Part shown: in pieces, positions 33,341-42,046 of the stretch
Layout: each line of letters begins with the position of its first letter
How positions within the stretch are numbered: position 1 is the stretch's first letter
NCBI GenBank assembly: GCA_965116665.1
Contig: OZ220709.1
Coordinates: 62,001 to 126,000, forward strand
Direction of reading: 5' to 3'
From: Aldehydirespirator sp965116665
GTDB taxonomy: Bacteria; Actinomycetota; Acidimicrobiia; Acidimicrobiales; Aldehydirespiratoraceae
Length of the DNA stretch: 64,000 nucleotides
Notes under the pieces: generated by a model
What the model was told of the DNA's origin: nothing
Database searches by the model: none
What the model saw: only the letters and a program-made list of their open reading frames with translations
Position numbers and translations under genes: made by a program

Positions 33341-34351
33341 TCAGAGTGGGGGGACGGGCTGGGAGAACCCGAAGTGGTCCTCTCGAATGAACTGGTAGTC
33401 GTCCGAGACGGCGCGGGGGCTGAGGCCCGAGCGGTCGATCCAGTAGCGGAGCATGTGGCGCTTCTCCTCCGGTCGGGCCGGGTCGTCGGTGTAGGCCGTG
33501 CGGGAGTGCAGCGTCACGTAGTTGTTCACCAGCTGGATGTCGCCCGGCTCGAGGGCCATGTGCAGGGTCATGCCGGGCCGTTTGGGAATGGACTCGAGGT
33601 ACTCGAAGCAGGCGAGCTCGGCGTCGGTCAGCGGGTCCACCCCGTCGAAGCGCTGGGCCGACCGCTGGAAGCCCGTCTTGAGCGTGCCCGACAACCAGCC
33701 GTCGACGTAGCAGTAGAGCGACTGCGGGTACCAGCCCGGGCCGCCGGGCGGCTCCTCCAGCTTCCAGTCGCAGGCCATCCTCTTGAAGAGGATCGGCAGC
33801 CATTCGGGGTGCTCCTCGAGCAGCGTGTTGAACACCGTCATCGAGCTGGCGATGATGCTCTCGCCGCCGTTGGACGCCGGTTGAAGGCACATGAGGGCCA
33901 CGATCTCGACCCCGTCGGAGTGGATGTAGCCGCCGATGTTGGTGGTGTAGGCCCGGGCGTTCGGGTCCTGCCCCGGACCGCGGTCATAGACGTGGTTCAG
34001 GAGAGCCCCGTCCCTGGTGGTGGGAACGAGCCGGCCGACCCGGGCGCAGATCGCCCAGAAGACGGCCGCGGCCGCGGCGCGGTCGAACCGGTGGCCGATC
34101 GGAAGGCCTCGCAGCACGACGAAGCCCCTTCCGGTGTCGAGTTCGTCGATGAACTCGGAGATGCGTGGCTCCAGGCCGGGCAGCGGGAAGGCGTCGAGGG
34201 TCAGACCGTGGACGTCGCGGCCCGCGACCGCCTTGACGCCGCGCTCGAGTTCATCGAGGTCGGCTGGGGTGAAGCGGTAGACCCACTCATCTGAGTTCTC
34301 CAGCTCGTCGGCCCGCCACACCGACGGTCCCGTCATCGGCTCCGTGCGCAT
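33341..34351 (-). CDS. TauD/clavaminate-synthase-like Fe(II)/2-oxoglutarate dioxygenase
   Basis: 336-residue non-haem iron oxygenase. ATG 34351 (MRTEPMTGPSVW) is preceded by GAGGGGG, the best ribosome binding site among several in-frame ATGs (34381 is the main alternative). Iron ligands appear as H144 and D146 in GGYIHSDGV and a distal His282 in YVTLHSRTAY, followed by an Arg-rich segment (KRHMLRYWID) that should hold the 2-oxoglutarate carboxylate. The family couples 2-oxoglutarate decarboxylation to hydroxylation of taurine, carnitine-related or other small acids. Divergent from the amidohydrolase at 34507, from which it is separated by 155 bp that must hold both promoters. Confidence 0.88.
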   Translation of the reverse strand: MRTEPMTGPSVWRADELENSDEWVYRFTPADLDELERGVKAVAGRDVHGLTLDAFPLPGLEPRISEFIDELDTGRGFVVLRGLPIGHRFDRAAAAAVFWAICARVGRLVPTTRDGALLNHVYDRGPGQDPNARAYTTNIGGYIHSDGVEIVALMCLQPASNGGESIIASSMTVFNTLLEEHPEWLPILFKRMACDWKLEEPPGGPGWYPQSLYCYVDGWLSGTLKTGFQRSAQRFDGVDPLTDAELACFEYLESIPKRPGMTLHMALEPGDIQLVNNYVTLHSRTAYTDDPARPEEKRHMLRYWIDRSGLSPRAVSDDYQFIREDHFGFSQPVPPL

Positions 34352-34492
34352 GTCCCCCTCGCGCTCATTGCTTCGTGACATCCTCGCACATCGGTCCCGG
34401 TACTGGGCAGTCGAGACGGTTCCGGACAGCCGCGGCGACCGTGGTTCGCAGTCGCCGGCGGCCGGTAGGGTTGCACTGCTCCACAGCCGCGC

Positions 34493-34500
34493 AGGAGGTG
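34493..34500 (+). promoter_or_regulatory. ribosome binding site deciding the amidohydrolase start
   Basis: AGGAGGTG at 34493-34500 is a full-strength Shine-Dalgarno sequence six bases before GTG 34507. It overlaps another in-frame GTG (34498), which is therefore unlikely to be the start. Confidence 0.8.
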
Positions 34501-34506
34501 ACCGCA

Positions 34507-35685
34507 GTGGCTCGTGACCTGGGCTTCGAAGTATTCGACTCGGACAACCACATGTACGAGACGGAGGACGCATTCACCCGCTACCTGCCGCCCGAGTACC
34601 GGGGCGCCATCCGGTACGTGCAGGTCGATGGGCGCACCAAGATCGCCATCAAGGGTCAGATCTCGGAGTACATCCCCAACCCGACCTTCGAGGTGGTGGC
34701 CCCTCCCGGCGCCCAGGAGGACTACTACCGTCACGGCAACCCTGAGGGCAAGAGCCTGCGGGAGGTCTTCGGCAAGCCGATCCGCTGCCCCGAGTGGGCC
34801 CGCAACGCCGAGGCCCGCCTTCCCCACCTCGACGAGCTGGGGATCCAGGGCTCACTCATGTTCCCGACGCTGGCCAGCCTGCTCGAGGAGCGGATGAGGG
34901 ACGACCCCGACCTCACCCACACCGTGGTCCACTCCCTCAACCAGTGGATCCACGACGAGTGGACCTTCAACTACCACGACCGGATCTTCGCCACCCCGAT
35001 CATCACGCTGCCCATCGTGGAGAAGGCCATCGAGGAGTTGGAGTGGTGCCTGGAGCGCGGCGCCCGCTGCGTGCTGATCCGTCCCGCACCGGCCTGGGGA
35101 CTGCGGGGGCCGAGGTCGCCGGCCCTGCCCGAGTTCGATCCGTTCTGGGCCAGGGTCCAGGAGGCCGGCGTGCTGGTGGGCATGCACTCCTCGGACTCGG
35201 GCTACGCCGACCTGGTGTCGATCTGGGAGGGCAAGACCGAGTTCTTGCCGTTCAAGCCCAACCCGCTGCGCCTGCTGGTGATGCAGAACCGGGCCATCAG
35301 CGACATGATGACCGCGATGGTCTGCCACGGGGCCTTCACCCGCTTCCCGGATCTGCGCATCGCCACCATCGAGAACGGCGGCACCTGGGTGGCCCCCCTG
35401 CTGGAGAAGTTCGAGGGGATCTACAAGAAGATGCCGCAGGAGTTCAGTGAGCATCCCGTCGAGGCGTTCAAGCGCAACGTCTACGTAAACCCGTTCTGGG
35501 AGGACGCCCTGGAGGGCCTCATCGACATCATGAGCCCCGACCGGCTGCTGTTCGGCTCGGACTACCCGCACCCCGAGGGCCTGGGAAATCCCGTCAGCTT
35601 CTACGACGACCTGCCCCCGTCGCTGTCGGAGTCCGACGCGGCCAAGATCATGGGCGGCAACCTGAAGGAACTGCTGGCGGTCTGA
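34507..35685 (+). CDS. amidohydrolase-2 family metal-dependent hydrolase
   Basis: 392-residue TIM-barrel enzyme. The start GTG 34507 follows an ideal AGGAGGTG. The N-terminal metal motif of the family, normally HxH, reads VFDSDNHMYE, with only one His. The other family landmarks are LVGMHSSDSG (metal His on strand 5), ATIENGG and the C-terminal LLFGSDYPHPEG with the catalytic Asp. Family members include ACMSD-like decarboxylases and lactone or amide hydrolases. It heads a plus-strand cluster (amidohydrolase, CoA transferase, P450) with 28 bp and 8 bp gaps. The protein at 61514 is similar in length and motifs. Confidence 0.88.
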   Translation: MARDLGFEVFDSDNHMYETEDAFTRYLPPEYRGAIRYVQVDGRTKIAIKGQISEYIPNPTFEVVAPPGAQEDYYRHGNPEGKSLREVFGKPIRCPEWARNAEARLPHLDELGIQGSLMFPTLASLLEERMRDDPDLTHTVVHSLNQWIHDEWTFNYHDRIFATPIITLPIVEKAIEELEWCLERGARCVLIRPAPAWGLRGPRSPALPEFDPFWARVQEAGVLVGMHSSDSGYADLVSIWEGKTEFLPFKPNPLRLLVMQNRAISDMMTAMVCHGAFTRFPDLRIATIENGGTWVAPLLEKFEGIYKKMPQEFSEHPVEAFKRNVYVNPFWEDALEGLIDIMSPDRLLFGSDYPHPEGLGNPVSFYDDLPPSLSESDAAKIMGGNLKELLAV

Positions 35686-35713
35686 CCGCCGGCCCGACCG
35701 CGAAACGATCACT

Positions 35714-36928
35714 GTGGCCGGGCCCCTGGACGGCGTCAGGGTCATCGAGGTCGCGAGCTGGATGTTCGTGCCCTCGGGCGGGTCGGTGCTGGTGGACTGG
35801 GGCGCGGAGGTCATCAAGGTCGAGAACCCGGCCGGTGGCGACCCCCAGCGGGGCCTGATCACCTCGGGGCTGATCCCCGGCGGCGGGGTCAACTTCATGG
35901 TGGAGCAGCCCAACCGGGGCAAGCAGTCCGTGGCCCTCAACATCGCCCACCCCGACGGCCGCGAGGCCCTGCTCAAGCTGGTGGAGACGGCCGACGTGTT
36001 CCTGACCAATTACCTGGAGCCGGTGCGCCGCCGGTTGGGCATCGACAACGACGCCATCCGGGCCCGCAACCCGTCCATCATCATCGCCCGGGGCACCGGG
36101 CAGGGTCCGGCCGGGCCGGACGCCGAGAAGGGCGGCTTCGACGGGGCGTCGTTCTGGGCCCGGGGCGGGGTGGCCGCAGTGTTCCCGCCCGACGCGAAGG
36201 GATGGCCCCAGGGCCAGCCCTCGCCCGCGTTCGGTGACGTGATGGGGGGCATGGCCCTGGCCGGCGCCATCGCCGCGGCCCTGCTCAAGCGGGAGCGCAC
36301 CGGCGAGGCCGCGGTGATCGACGTGTCGCTGCTGGCCACCGCGCTGTGGCAGATCTCGCCGCTGGTGGTTGCGGCCAAGCTGTTCGGGCTCACGTCGCTG
36401 CCCCGGGGTGACCGGCGCAGGTCTCCCAATCCGGCCGTGGGCGTGTTCCGCACCGCCGACGACCGCTACATCAGCCTGATCCTGCTGCAGAGCGACCGCT
36501 ACTGGGAGGACTTCGCGTCCCGGCTGGAGCGGCCGATCCTGGTGACCGACGAGCGGTTCAGCACCTCCGAGGCCCGCTCGCAGAACGGACCGGAGTGCAT
36601 CGACATCATCGACGAGGCCTTCGCCGAGCGGACCCTGGACGAGTGGAAGGACCGCCTGGCCGACTTCGAAGGGGTGTGGACGCCGTTCCAGACGCTGGTC
36701 GAGCTCTACGACGACCCCCAGGTGACGGCCAACCGCTACCTGCCGGCCATGGAGAGCGCCGCCGGTGAGACGGTGCAGCTGGTGGCCAGCCCGGCCCAGT
36801 TCGACGGGACCCCGGTGGAGGTGGACCGGTCACCGGAGCTGGGCGAGCACACCGAACTGGTGCTGGCGTCGGTGGGCATCGACTGGGACGAGATAGCCGC
36901 GCTCAAGGCCAGCGGCGCGATCCTGTAG
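35714..36928 (+). CDS. CaiB/BaiF-type (family III) CoA transferase
   Basis: 404-residue CoA transferase that moves CoA between carboxylic acids without a separate ATP cost. GTG 35714 begins MAGPLDGVRVIEVASWMFVPSGG, the usual N-terminal strand with the CoA-binding loop following (DWGAEVIKVENPAGGDPQRG). The catalytic aspartate is probably the Asp in KGGFDGASFWARGG near residue 140. Family members act on oxalate, carnitine, bile acids (BaiF) and racemise methylacyl-CoAs (Mcr/AMACR), so AMACR- or bile-acid-like roles are possible. Tightly placed between the amidohydrolase and the P450, suggesting an operon handling one substrate. Confidence 0.9.
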   Translation: MAGPLDGVRVIEVASWMFVPSGGSVLVDWGAEVIKVENPAGGDPQRGLITSGLIPGGGVNFMVEQPNRGKQSVALNIAHPDGREALLKLVETADVFLTNYLEPVRRRLGIDNDAIRARNPSIIIARGTGQGPAGPDAEKGGFDGASFWARGGVAAVFPPDAKGWPQGQPSPAFGDVMGGMALAGAIAAALLKRERTGEAAVIDVSLLATALWQISPLVVAAKLFGLTSLPRGDRRRSPNPAVGVFRTADDRYISLILLQSDRYWEDFASRLERPILVTDERFSTSEARSQNGPECIDIIDEAFAERTLDEWKDRLADFEGVWTPFQTLVELYDDPQVTANRYLPAMESAAGETVQLVASPAQFDGTPVEVDRSPELGEHTELVLASVGIDWDEIAALKASGAIL

Positions 36929-36936
36929 CTCGCAGC

Positions 36937-38175
36937 ATGGACACCGGGACCCCGGTGGGGGACGTGGGCGCCGGGGATGTGGACGCCAAGATGGACTACT
37001 CCACGCCGCCCTATGACCAGTGGGACTATGCCCAGCCCTACGAGCAGTGGGACCACGCCCGGCGCCATTGCCCGGTGCGGAGGGAGGAGGGCATCAGCTT
37101 CACCGGCGAGCCGGCCCCGCCCGGGTTCACGCTGACATCGTGGGACGACGCCGACCGGGTGCTGAAGGACTGGCGCACGTTCTCGGCGTCGATCAACGGC
37201 GAGGTGATGCGCCCCTACATGGGTGAGCTGATGCTCGGCCTCGACGGCGACGAGCATCGCCGCTACCGCAACCTGGTGGCCTACGCCTTCCGCCGCTCGA
37301 CGCTGGAGCGTTGGCGGGGCGAGTTGGTGGAGCCCGTGATCGACACGTTGCTCGACGAGATAGCCCCGGCCGGCCGAGCCGACCTGGTGGTCCAGGTCAC
37401 CAGCAGGTTCCCGGTGCAGGTGATCTGCGGGATCGTTGGCGTTCCCACCGCCGACCACGAGCGGTTCAACGAATGGGCGGTGAAGATCAACTACGGGCCG
37501 CTGTACCCGGAGGAGGGCCGGGCCGCGTCGCAGGCCATGCGCGACTACCTCGAGCCGCTGGTGGAGGCCCGGCGGAGCGAACCCACCGGCGACCTGCTGT
37601 CGGAGCTGGTCCACGCCGAGATCGACGGGGCCCGGCTCACCGACGAGAAGATCTACGGGTTCCTGCGCCTGCTGCTGCCGGCCGGGGCCGAGACCACCTA
37701 CCGGGCGTTCGGATCGTGCCTGCTGGCCCTGCTGGACCGGCCCGAGGCCATGGCCCGGGTGCTGGCCGACCGTTCCCTGGTTCCGGCCGCGGTGGAGGAG
37801 ACCCTGCGCTGGGAGACGTCGGTGACGATGGTGGCCCGCCGGGCCGTAGCCGACACCGAGATCGGCGGCTGCCCGGTGCCGGCCGGGTCGTCGGTGTCGA
37901 TCATCAGCGGGTCGGCGTCGCGGGACGAGGCCCGCTGGGACGATCCCGGCCAATGGGACCTCGACCGGGAGCCGCAGCAGCACATGGCCTTCGGCACCGG
38001 CCCGCACCAGTGCCTGGGCATGCACCTGGCCCGCATGGAGCTGGAGGCGGGGATCAACGCGGTGCTGGACCGCCTGCCGAACCTGCGCCTCGACCTCGAC
38101 GCCGAGCATCCGACGATCAGCGGCTACGCCTTCCGCGGCCCTCTGAGCCTCCCCGTCCTCTTCGACGCCACATAG
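36937..38175 (+). CDS. cytochrome P450 (CYP)
   Basis: 412-residue soluble bacterial P450. The I-helix oxygen-binding motif reads AGAETT near residue 250, the ExxR motif is in EETLRW near 286-291, and the haem loop FGTGPHQCLGMHLAR spans about 352-366 with the axial cysteine C359. These are all intact. The class resembles actinobacterial CYP125/CYP142-like enzymes in layout, but the substrate cannot be read. It begins 8 bp after the CoA transferase gene. No ferredoxin or ferredoxin reductase gene is in the window, so electrons must come from partners encoded elsewhere. Confidence 0.94.
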   Translation: MDTGTPVGDVGAGDVDAKMDYSTPPYDQWDYAQPYEQWDHARRHCPVRREEGISFTGEPAPPGFTLTSWDDADRVLKDWRTFSASINGEVMRPYMGELMLGLDGDEHRRYRNLVAYAFRRSTLERWRGELVEPVIDTLLDEIAPAGRADLVVQVTSRFPVQVICGIVGVPTADHERFNEWAVKINYGPLYPEEGRAASQAMRDYLEPLVEARRSEPTGDLLSELVHAEIDGARLTDEKIYGFLRLLLPAGAETTYRAFGSCLLALLDRPEAMARVLADRSLVPAAVEETLRWETSVTMVARRAVADTEIGGCPVPAGSSVSIISGSASRDEARWDDPGQWDLDREPQQHMAFGTGPHQCLGMHLARMELEAGINAVLDRLPNLRLDLDAEHPTISGYAFRGPLSLPVLFDAT

Positions 38176-38202
38176 TTTTCAATGAAATGTATGTATTTGC
38201 TG

Positions 38203-38238
38203 TTGTTTGGCTAGAGATCATCTGCTACGGTGCATCTC
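38203..38238 (+). promoter_or_regulatory. predicted leaderless promoter of the tandem mini-membrane-protein pair
   Basis: TTGTTT (38203-38208), a 17-base spacer, TACGGT (38226-38231), then 7 bases to GTG 38239. Transcription would begin at or beside the start codon, and no Shine-Dalgarno is visible, so a leaderless mRNA is predicted. The same geometry occurs before the second pair at 61315. Confidence 0.55.
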
Positions 38239-38493
38239 GTGGACCCCGAGATTGCCGCAACTCTCATCGGAATCATGGTGGCGGCCTTGCTTGGGGTGTT
38301 CGCGGGCGCGTTCCACCTGCTGCGCTCCGACCTCAAGGAGCTCCGCGCCGAGAACCGAGCCGACAATCGCGCCACCAACGAGAGGATTGACCGGCTCGAG
38401 GGGAAGGTTGACAGCCTGATCTTGGCGTTGGCCCGGGCGGGGTTCCTGGTCGATCCCCAGTCGCCACCGCCACCGACCGAGCCGCAGGGTTAG
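38239..38493 (+). CDS. tiny single-helix membrane protein with short coiled coil, copy 1
   Basis: 84-residue protein of unknown function. GTG 38239 gives (M)DPEIAATLIGIMVAALLG, aligning with its neighbour at 38501 and the copies near 61 kb; a GTG at 38230 is less likely. One N-terminal membrane helix is followed by LRSD, a charged coiled-coil segment (LRAENRADNRATNERIDR), the LEGKVDSLILALARAGFL motif, and a Pro-rich tail. No known function can be assigned. It forms a tandem pair with the next gene, 7 bp apart, behind a leaderless promoter. Confidence 0.68.
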   Translation: MDPEIAATLIGIMVAALLGVFAGAFHLLRSDLKELRAENRADNRATNERIDRLEGKVDSLILALARAGFLVDPQSPPPPTEPQG

Positions 38494-38500
38494 GAGCGAC

Positions 38501-38704
38501 ATGGATCCTGCGATCGCTGCGACGCTCATCGGTGTGCTGGGGAGCGCGCTCGTCGGCGTGCTGGCCGGTGCGTTCCATCTGCTGCGCTCCGATATCCGGA
38601 GGGTTGAAGGCAAGCTGGACAGCCTGGTCCTGGCGTTGGCGAGGGCCGGCTACCTGACCGACCCTCAGACGACAGAACCGCCTGCGAACAACACGCCAGC
38701 TTAG
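38501..38704 (+). CDS. tiny single-helix membrane protein, copy 2
   Basis: 67-residue protein with the same plan as its neighbour but a shorter coiled coil: MDPAIAATLIGVLGSALVGV, then LRSD, VEGKLDSLVLALARAGYL and DPQ. A GGAG beginning in the stop codon of the preceding gene (TAGGAG) serves as its ribosome binding site five bases before ATG 38501. It ends by overlapping the stop of the convergent acyl-CoA dehydrogenase gene (38701). Function unknown. Two tandem copies, one with and one without the extended coiled coil, suggest a heteromeric membrane assembly, which is inference. Confidence 0.68.
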   Translation: MDPAIAATLIGVLGSALVGVLAGAFHLLRSDIRRVEGKLDSLVLALARAGYLTDPQTTEPPANNTPA

Positions 38705-39822
38705 GCGGGCTGGGCCTGGAGGGACAGGCGGGCGACGTTGCGGCGGTGGTGGGAGGCCGAGCCGAAGTGCAGCTCGCCTACCTTGGCCCGGCGCAGGAAC
38801 AAGTGCAGGTCGTGCTCCCAGGTGTAGCCGATGCCGCCCGCGAGCTGGAGGCCGTCCTGCACGCAGCGGCGCTGGGCCTCGCCCGCGGCCGCCTTGGCCA
38901 TCGAGGCGGCCAGCGTGCGGTCGGGGTGGTCCTCGGCCAGGGTGAGCGCCGCGTAGTACACCAGCACCCTGGCCCGCTCGATGTCACGGTACATGTCGGC
39001 CAGCTTGTGCTTGACCGCCTGGAACGAGCCGATGGGCACGCCGAACTGGATGCGCTCCTTGGCGTGGGCGTTGATGATGTCGAATATCTGCTGGCAGGCG
39101 CCCAGGGTTACCGCGGCGATGGCGGTGACCGACTCCTCCAGCGCCCGGCGGACCGCGCCGGCGGCGTCGCCGTGGCCCAGCAGCCGGTCGGCGGGCACCC
39201 GGACCCCGTCGAGGTTGACCGTGGAGTGGCGCACGGCGGGATCGATGGGCAGGACCTCGTCTGCCTGCACCGACGAGCCCGGAACCAGCACCACCCGCAC
39301 CTCGCCGTCGAGGAGGACCGCAACCGCGATCGCATCGCCGCTGGCGCCGTCCACCACATAGTGCTTGGTGCCCGACAGCACCAGATGGTCGCCGTCGCGG
39401 CGGGCGGTGGCCTGCACGTCGGCCGGGTCCCACGTCCCTGCGCCCTCGTCGACGGCAATCGAGCCGGTGGTGCGACCCGCGGCTACCTCGGCCAGCGACT
39501 CGGCGGCACCCCCCGGCCCGGCCGCCTCGAGCACCAGCGGCGCGAACTGGGTGACGGTGGCCACGAACGGGCCGGGCGCGGCGTGGCGGCCCAACTCCTC
39601 CAGCACGATGGCCAACTCCACCCAGCCGTAGCCCAGGCCGCCGACGCTCTCGGGCAGGGCCATGGCCGGCCACTCCAGGTCCACCAGGGTCCGCCAGAAT
39701 TGGGCGGCGTCGGATTCGCCGTCGGCGACGGCTCGGGCCAGCTCGGGCGGCGCCTCCGCGTCCAGCACGTCGCGAACCGCCCGCTGCAGCTCCAGCTGGT
39801 CCTCGGTGAACTCGAACTCCAT
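38701..39822 (-). CDS. acyl-CoA dehydrogenase, partner-subunit type
   Basis: 373-residue dehydrogenase with the alternate C-terminal signature LAGGIGYTWEHDLHLFLRR near residues 327-345, as in the 349-residue enzyme at 2294-3343. The family helix ERIQFGVPIGSFQAVKHKLADM is present near 262-283. It lies 15 bp after the stop of the 400-residue acyl-CoA dehydrogenase, which carries the other signature (GGTSEIHRN). In mycobacterial steroid catabolism such adjacent, unlike pairs (FadE26/27, FadE28/29) form alpha2beta2 enzymes acting on bulky side chains, and this pair fits that model. Substrate here unknown. Confidence 0.93.
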   Translation of the reverse strand: MEFEFTEDQLELQRAVRDVLDAEAPPELARAVADGESDAAQFWRTLVDLEWPAMALPESVGGLGYGWVELAIVLEELGRHAAPGPFVATVTQFAPLVLEAAGPGGAAESLAEVAAGRTTGSIAVDEGAGTWDPADVQATARRDGDHLVLSGTKHYVVDGASGDAIAVAVLLDGEVRVVLVPGSSVQADEVLPIDPAVRHSTVNLDGVRVPADRLLGHGDAAGAVRRALEESVTAIAAVTLGACQQIFDIINAHAKERIQFGVPIGSFQAVKHKLADMYRDIERARVLVYYAALTLAEDHPDRTLAASMAKAAAGEAQRRCVQDGLQLAGGIGYTWEHDLHLFLRRAKVGELHFGSASHHRRNVARLSLQAQPA

Positions 39823-39837
39823 CGCTCCTGGCCCCGC

Positions 39838-41040
39838 TCAGCCCCTGGGCTGGCCGAGGACCCGCTCGGCGATGATGTTGCGGTGGATCTCGCTGGTGCC
39901 GCCGCTGATGGTGCCCGCGAAGGTGAAGAAGTACCGGTCGGCCCACGACAGCGCGGCCCGGTCGCTCTCGTAGGGTGACTGCGCGTCCGGCGGCACGGCG
40001 CGGTCCAGCCCGGCCGGCCCCAGCGACTCCAGCATCAGCAGGGCCAGCTTCTGCTGGGCCTCCGAGCCCAGCAGCTTCAGCAGCGACTGGTCGGCGACGT
40101 GCAGGCCCCGCCGGCTGCGGGCGAGCTGGCGCTGGCCCAGCAGGCGCAGCGCCCACGAGTCCATGATCGAGCTTCCGAGCCCGTCGAGAACCACCGGGTC
40201 GCCGGCCGCGCCCCCGCCGGCACCGTCGTTCAGCTGCTCGACCATGTCGTCGATCATCCGGTCGAGGCCCTGAGACCACAGGATCCACAGCATCTCGCGC
40301 TCATGGGCCAGCGAACCGGTGCACACCCGCCAGCCGTCGTTGAGCTCACCGACCAGGTTGGCCCGGGGGACCTCCACATCGTCGAAGAACACCTCGTTGA
40401 AGTCGGGTTCGGGGCGGGCGATGTCGCGGAAGGGCCTGCGCACCAGGCCGGGCGAGTCGGTCTCGATGATCAGCGCGGAGATCCCCTTGTGCTTGGGCGC
40501 GTCGGGATCGGTGCGCACGAAGGCCAGCAGCACGTCGGCGTGGTGGGCGCCGGAGGTCCACACCTTCTGGCCGTTGACGATGAAGCGGTCGCCGTCCAGC
40601 ACGGCCCGGGTGGACAGCCCGGCCAGATCGCTGCCCGCGCCCGGCTCGCTCATGCCCAGCGCCGCGGTCCTGGTGGCCCGCATGATCGGCACCGCCCAGC
40701 GGTGCTTCTGCTCGTCGGTGCCGAAGGTGATGATCGAGGCGCTGACGATGCCCAGCCCCTGAGGGTTGAAGCTCTGGGTGATGCGGCGCCGTCCGAGCTC
40801 CTCCCAGAACACCGCCTGCTCGTACAGGTCGGCGTTGCGCCCGCCGAACTCGGGCGGGTACCCGGGCACCAGCCAGCCGTCGTCGAACATGCGGCGCTGG
40901 AAGCTCCGCGACCAGGCCGGTAGGTCGGCGCTGGACCGGGGCCGGACGGCGGTGGCCGCCTCGTCGGGCAGGTTGGCGTCGAGCCAGGCCGAGAACTCGG
41001 CCCGGAATGCCTCCACCTCCGGGGAGTAGGTCAGGCGCAC
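39838..41040 (-). CDS. acyl-CoA dehydrogenase
   Basis: 400-residue flavoprotein. GTG 41040 starts (M)RLTYSPEVEAFRAEFSAWL, the expected N-terminal helix; longer forms of the frame extend into the divergent promoter region. MSEPGAGSDLAGLSTRAV near residue 130 and GGTSEIHRNIIAERVLG near the C-terminus are canonical. It is immediately upstream of the partner-type dehydrogenase at 38701-39822, so a heteromeric enzyme is likely. Divergent from the molybdenum hydroxylase operon at 41150; the 109 bp between them should hold both promoters. Confidence 0.93.
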   Translation of the reverse strand: MRLTYSPEVEAFRAEFSAWLDANLPDEAATAVRPRSSADLPAWSRSFQRRMFDDGWLVPGYPPEFGGRNADLYEQAVFWEELGRRRITQSFNPQGLGIVSASIITFGTDEQKHRWAVPIMRATRTAALGMSEPGAGSDLAGLSTRAVLDGDRFIVNGQKVWTSGAHHADVLLAFVRTDPDAPKHKGISALIIETDSPGLVRRPFRDIARPEPDFNEVFFDDVEVPRANLVGELNDGWRVCTGSLAHEREMLWILWSQGLDRMIDDMVEQLNDGAGGGAAGDPVVLDGLGSSIMDSWALRLLGQRQLARSRRGLHVADQSLLKLLGSEAQQKLALLMLESLGPAGLDRAVPPDAQSPYESDRAALSWADRYFFTFAGTISGGTSEIHRNIIAERVLGQPRG

Positions 41041-41136
41041 GCTCCGAGGGTACTTAGCAGGTGCGCGGGTGGGCAGATGCGGGGCGGATGCGCATGGCGA
41101 TCTACCATGCAGGATTGCACAACGGTCTGGGATTGT

Positions 41137-41141
41137 GGAGG
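41137..41141 (+). promoter_or_regulatory. ribosome binding site deciding the coxM-like start
   Basis: GGAGG at 41137-41141 lies 8 bases before GTG 41150, choosing this start over the ATG at 41177 and the upstream ATG at 41069. Confidence 0.65.
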
Positions 41142-41149
41142 CTGAACCC

Positions 41150-42046
41150 GTGGACACGCTTGGCCGTCACGACCAGATGCTGCGGCCGTCGTCGTGGCGG
41201 GGCGCGTTGCTGCTGCGTGCGGAGTATCCCGATGCGTCCCCGATATGTGGTGGCACCGACCTGATGGTCGACATCAACTTCGGCCGGGCCCGACCGGCTG
41301 GGTTGCTGGACTTGACGTGCGTCGGGGAGCTCGACTCGTGGGAGTTGATGGAGGACGGGCGCACCGTGCGCGTCGGCGCGGCGGTGTCGTTCACCAGGAT
41401 CATCGACGAACTCAGCGGTCTGTGTCCCGCGCTGGCCCAGGCGGCTCGCACGGTCGGTTCGCCCCAGATCCGCAACCGTGGAACCGTGGCCGGCAACCTC
41501 GCCACCGCGTCGCCCGCCGGGGACTCCCATCCCGTGCTGCTGGCCTGCTGGGCGAAGGTGGAGGTCGAGTCGGTGCGGGGGCCGCGCCTTATCGACATCG
41601 ACGACTTCTTCATCGGACCGAAGGTCAGCGCGCTCGAACCCGACGAGCTGATCCGGGCGCTGCGGATCCCGGCCGCAACCGGTCCCCAGCAGTTCGCCAA
41701 AGTCGGGCCTCGCAACGCGATGGTGATCGCCACGGCATCCTTCGCGCTGAACCTGGATATGGCCGGACGGCGGGTGGGAACCGGCATCGGCTCGGCCGGC
41801 CCGACCCCGCTGCGGGCCCGCGCCGCCGAGCAGATGCTGCAGGAGGCTCTGGCTGACCGCTGGGACGCTCCCGGTGGCCTCGGCGAGAGAGCTGCCCGGG
41901 AGTTCGGTGCTCTGGTCGCCGAGGCCTCGTCCCCGATCGACGATGTGCGCGGCAGCGCCGGGTACCGGGCGCACGCGCTGTCGGTGCTGGGCCGTCGATG
42001 CCTCAACTGGGCGCTGTCGGACCTAGCGGGGGAGGCGGCGGCGTGA
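41150..42046 (+). CDS. molybdenum hydroxylase FAD subunit (CoxM/XdhB-like)
   Basis: 298-residue FAD-binding subunit of a xanthine dehydrogenase/CO dehydrogenase-family enzyme, which passes electrons from the iron-sulfur subunit to the acceptor. The FAD motifs are seen as ASPICGGTDLMVDI in the N-terminal part and TVGSPQIRNRGTVAGNLATASPAGDS near residues 103-128. The C-terminal CO-dehydrogenase-type domain follows (RVGTGIGSAGPTPLRARAAEQ). Its stop TGA overlaps the GTG of the 2Fe-2S subunit gene (GTGA), and the large subunit follows, giving the order M-S-L as in cox/cut operons. Confidence 0.93.
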   Translation: MDTLGRHDQMLRPSSWRGALLLRAEYPDASPICGGTDLMVDINFGRARPAGLLDLTCVGELDSWELMEDGRTVRVGAAVSFTRIIDELSGLCPALAQAARTVGSPQIRNRGTVAGNLATASPAGDSHPVLLACWAKVEVESVRGPRLIDIDDFFIGPKVSALEPDELIRALRIPAATGPQQFAKVGPRNAMVIATASFALNLDMAGRRVGTGIGSAGPTPLRARAAEQMLQEALADRWDAPGGLGERAAREFGALVAEASSPIDDVRGSAGYRAHALSVLGRRCLNWALSDLAGEAAA

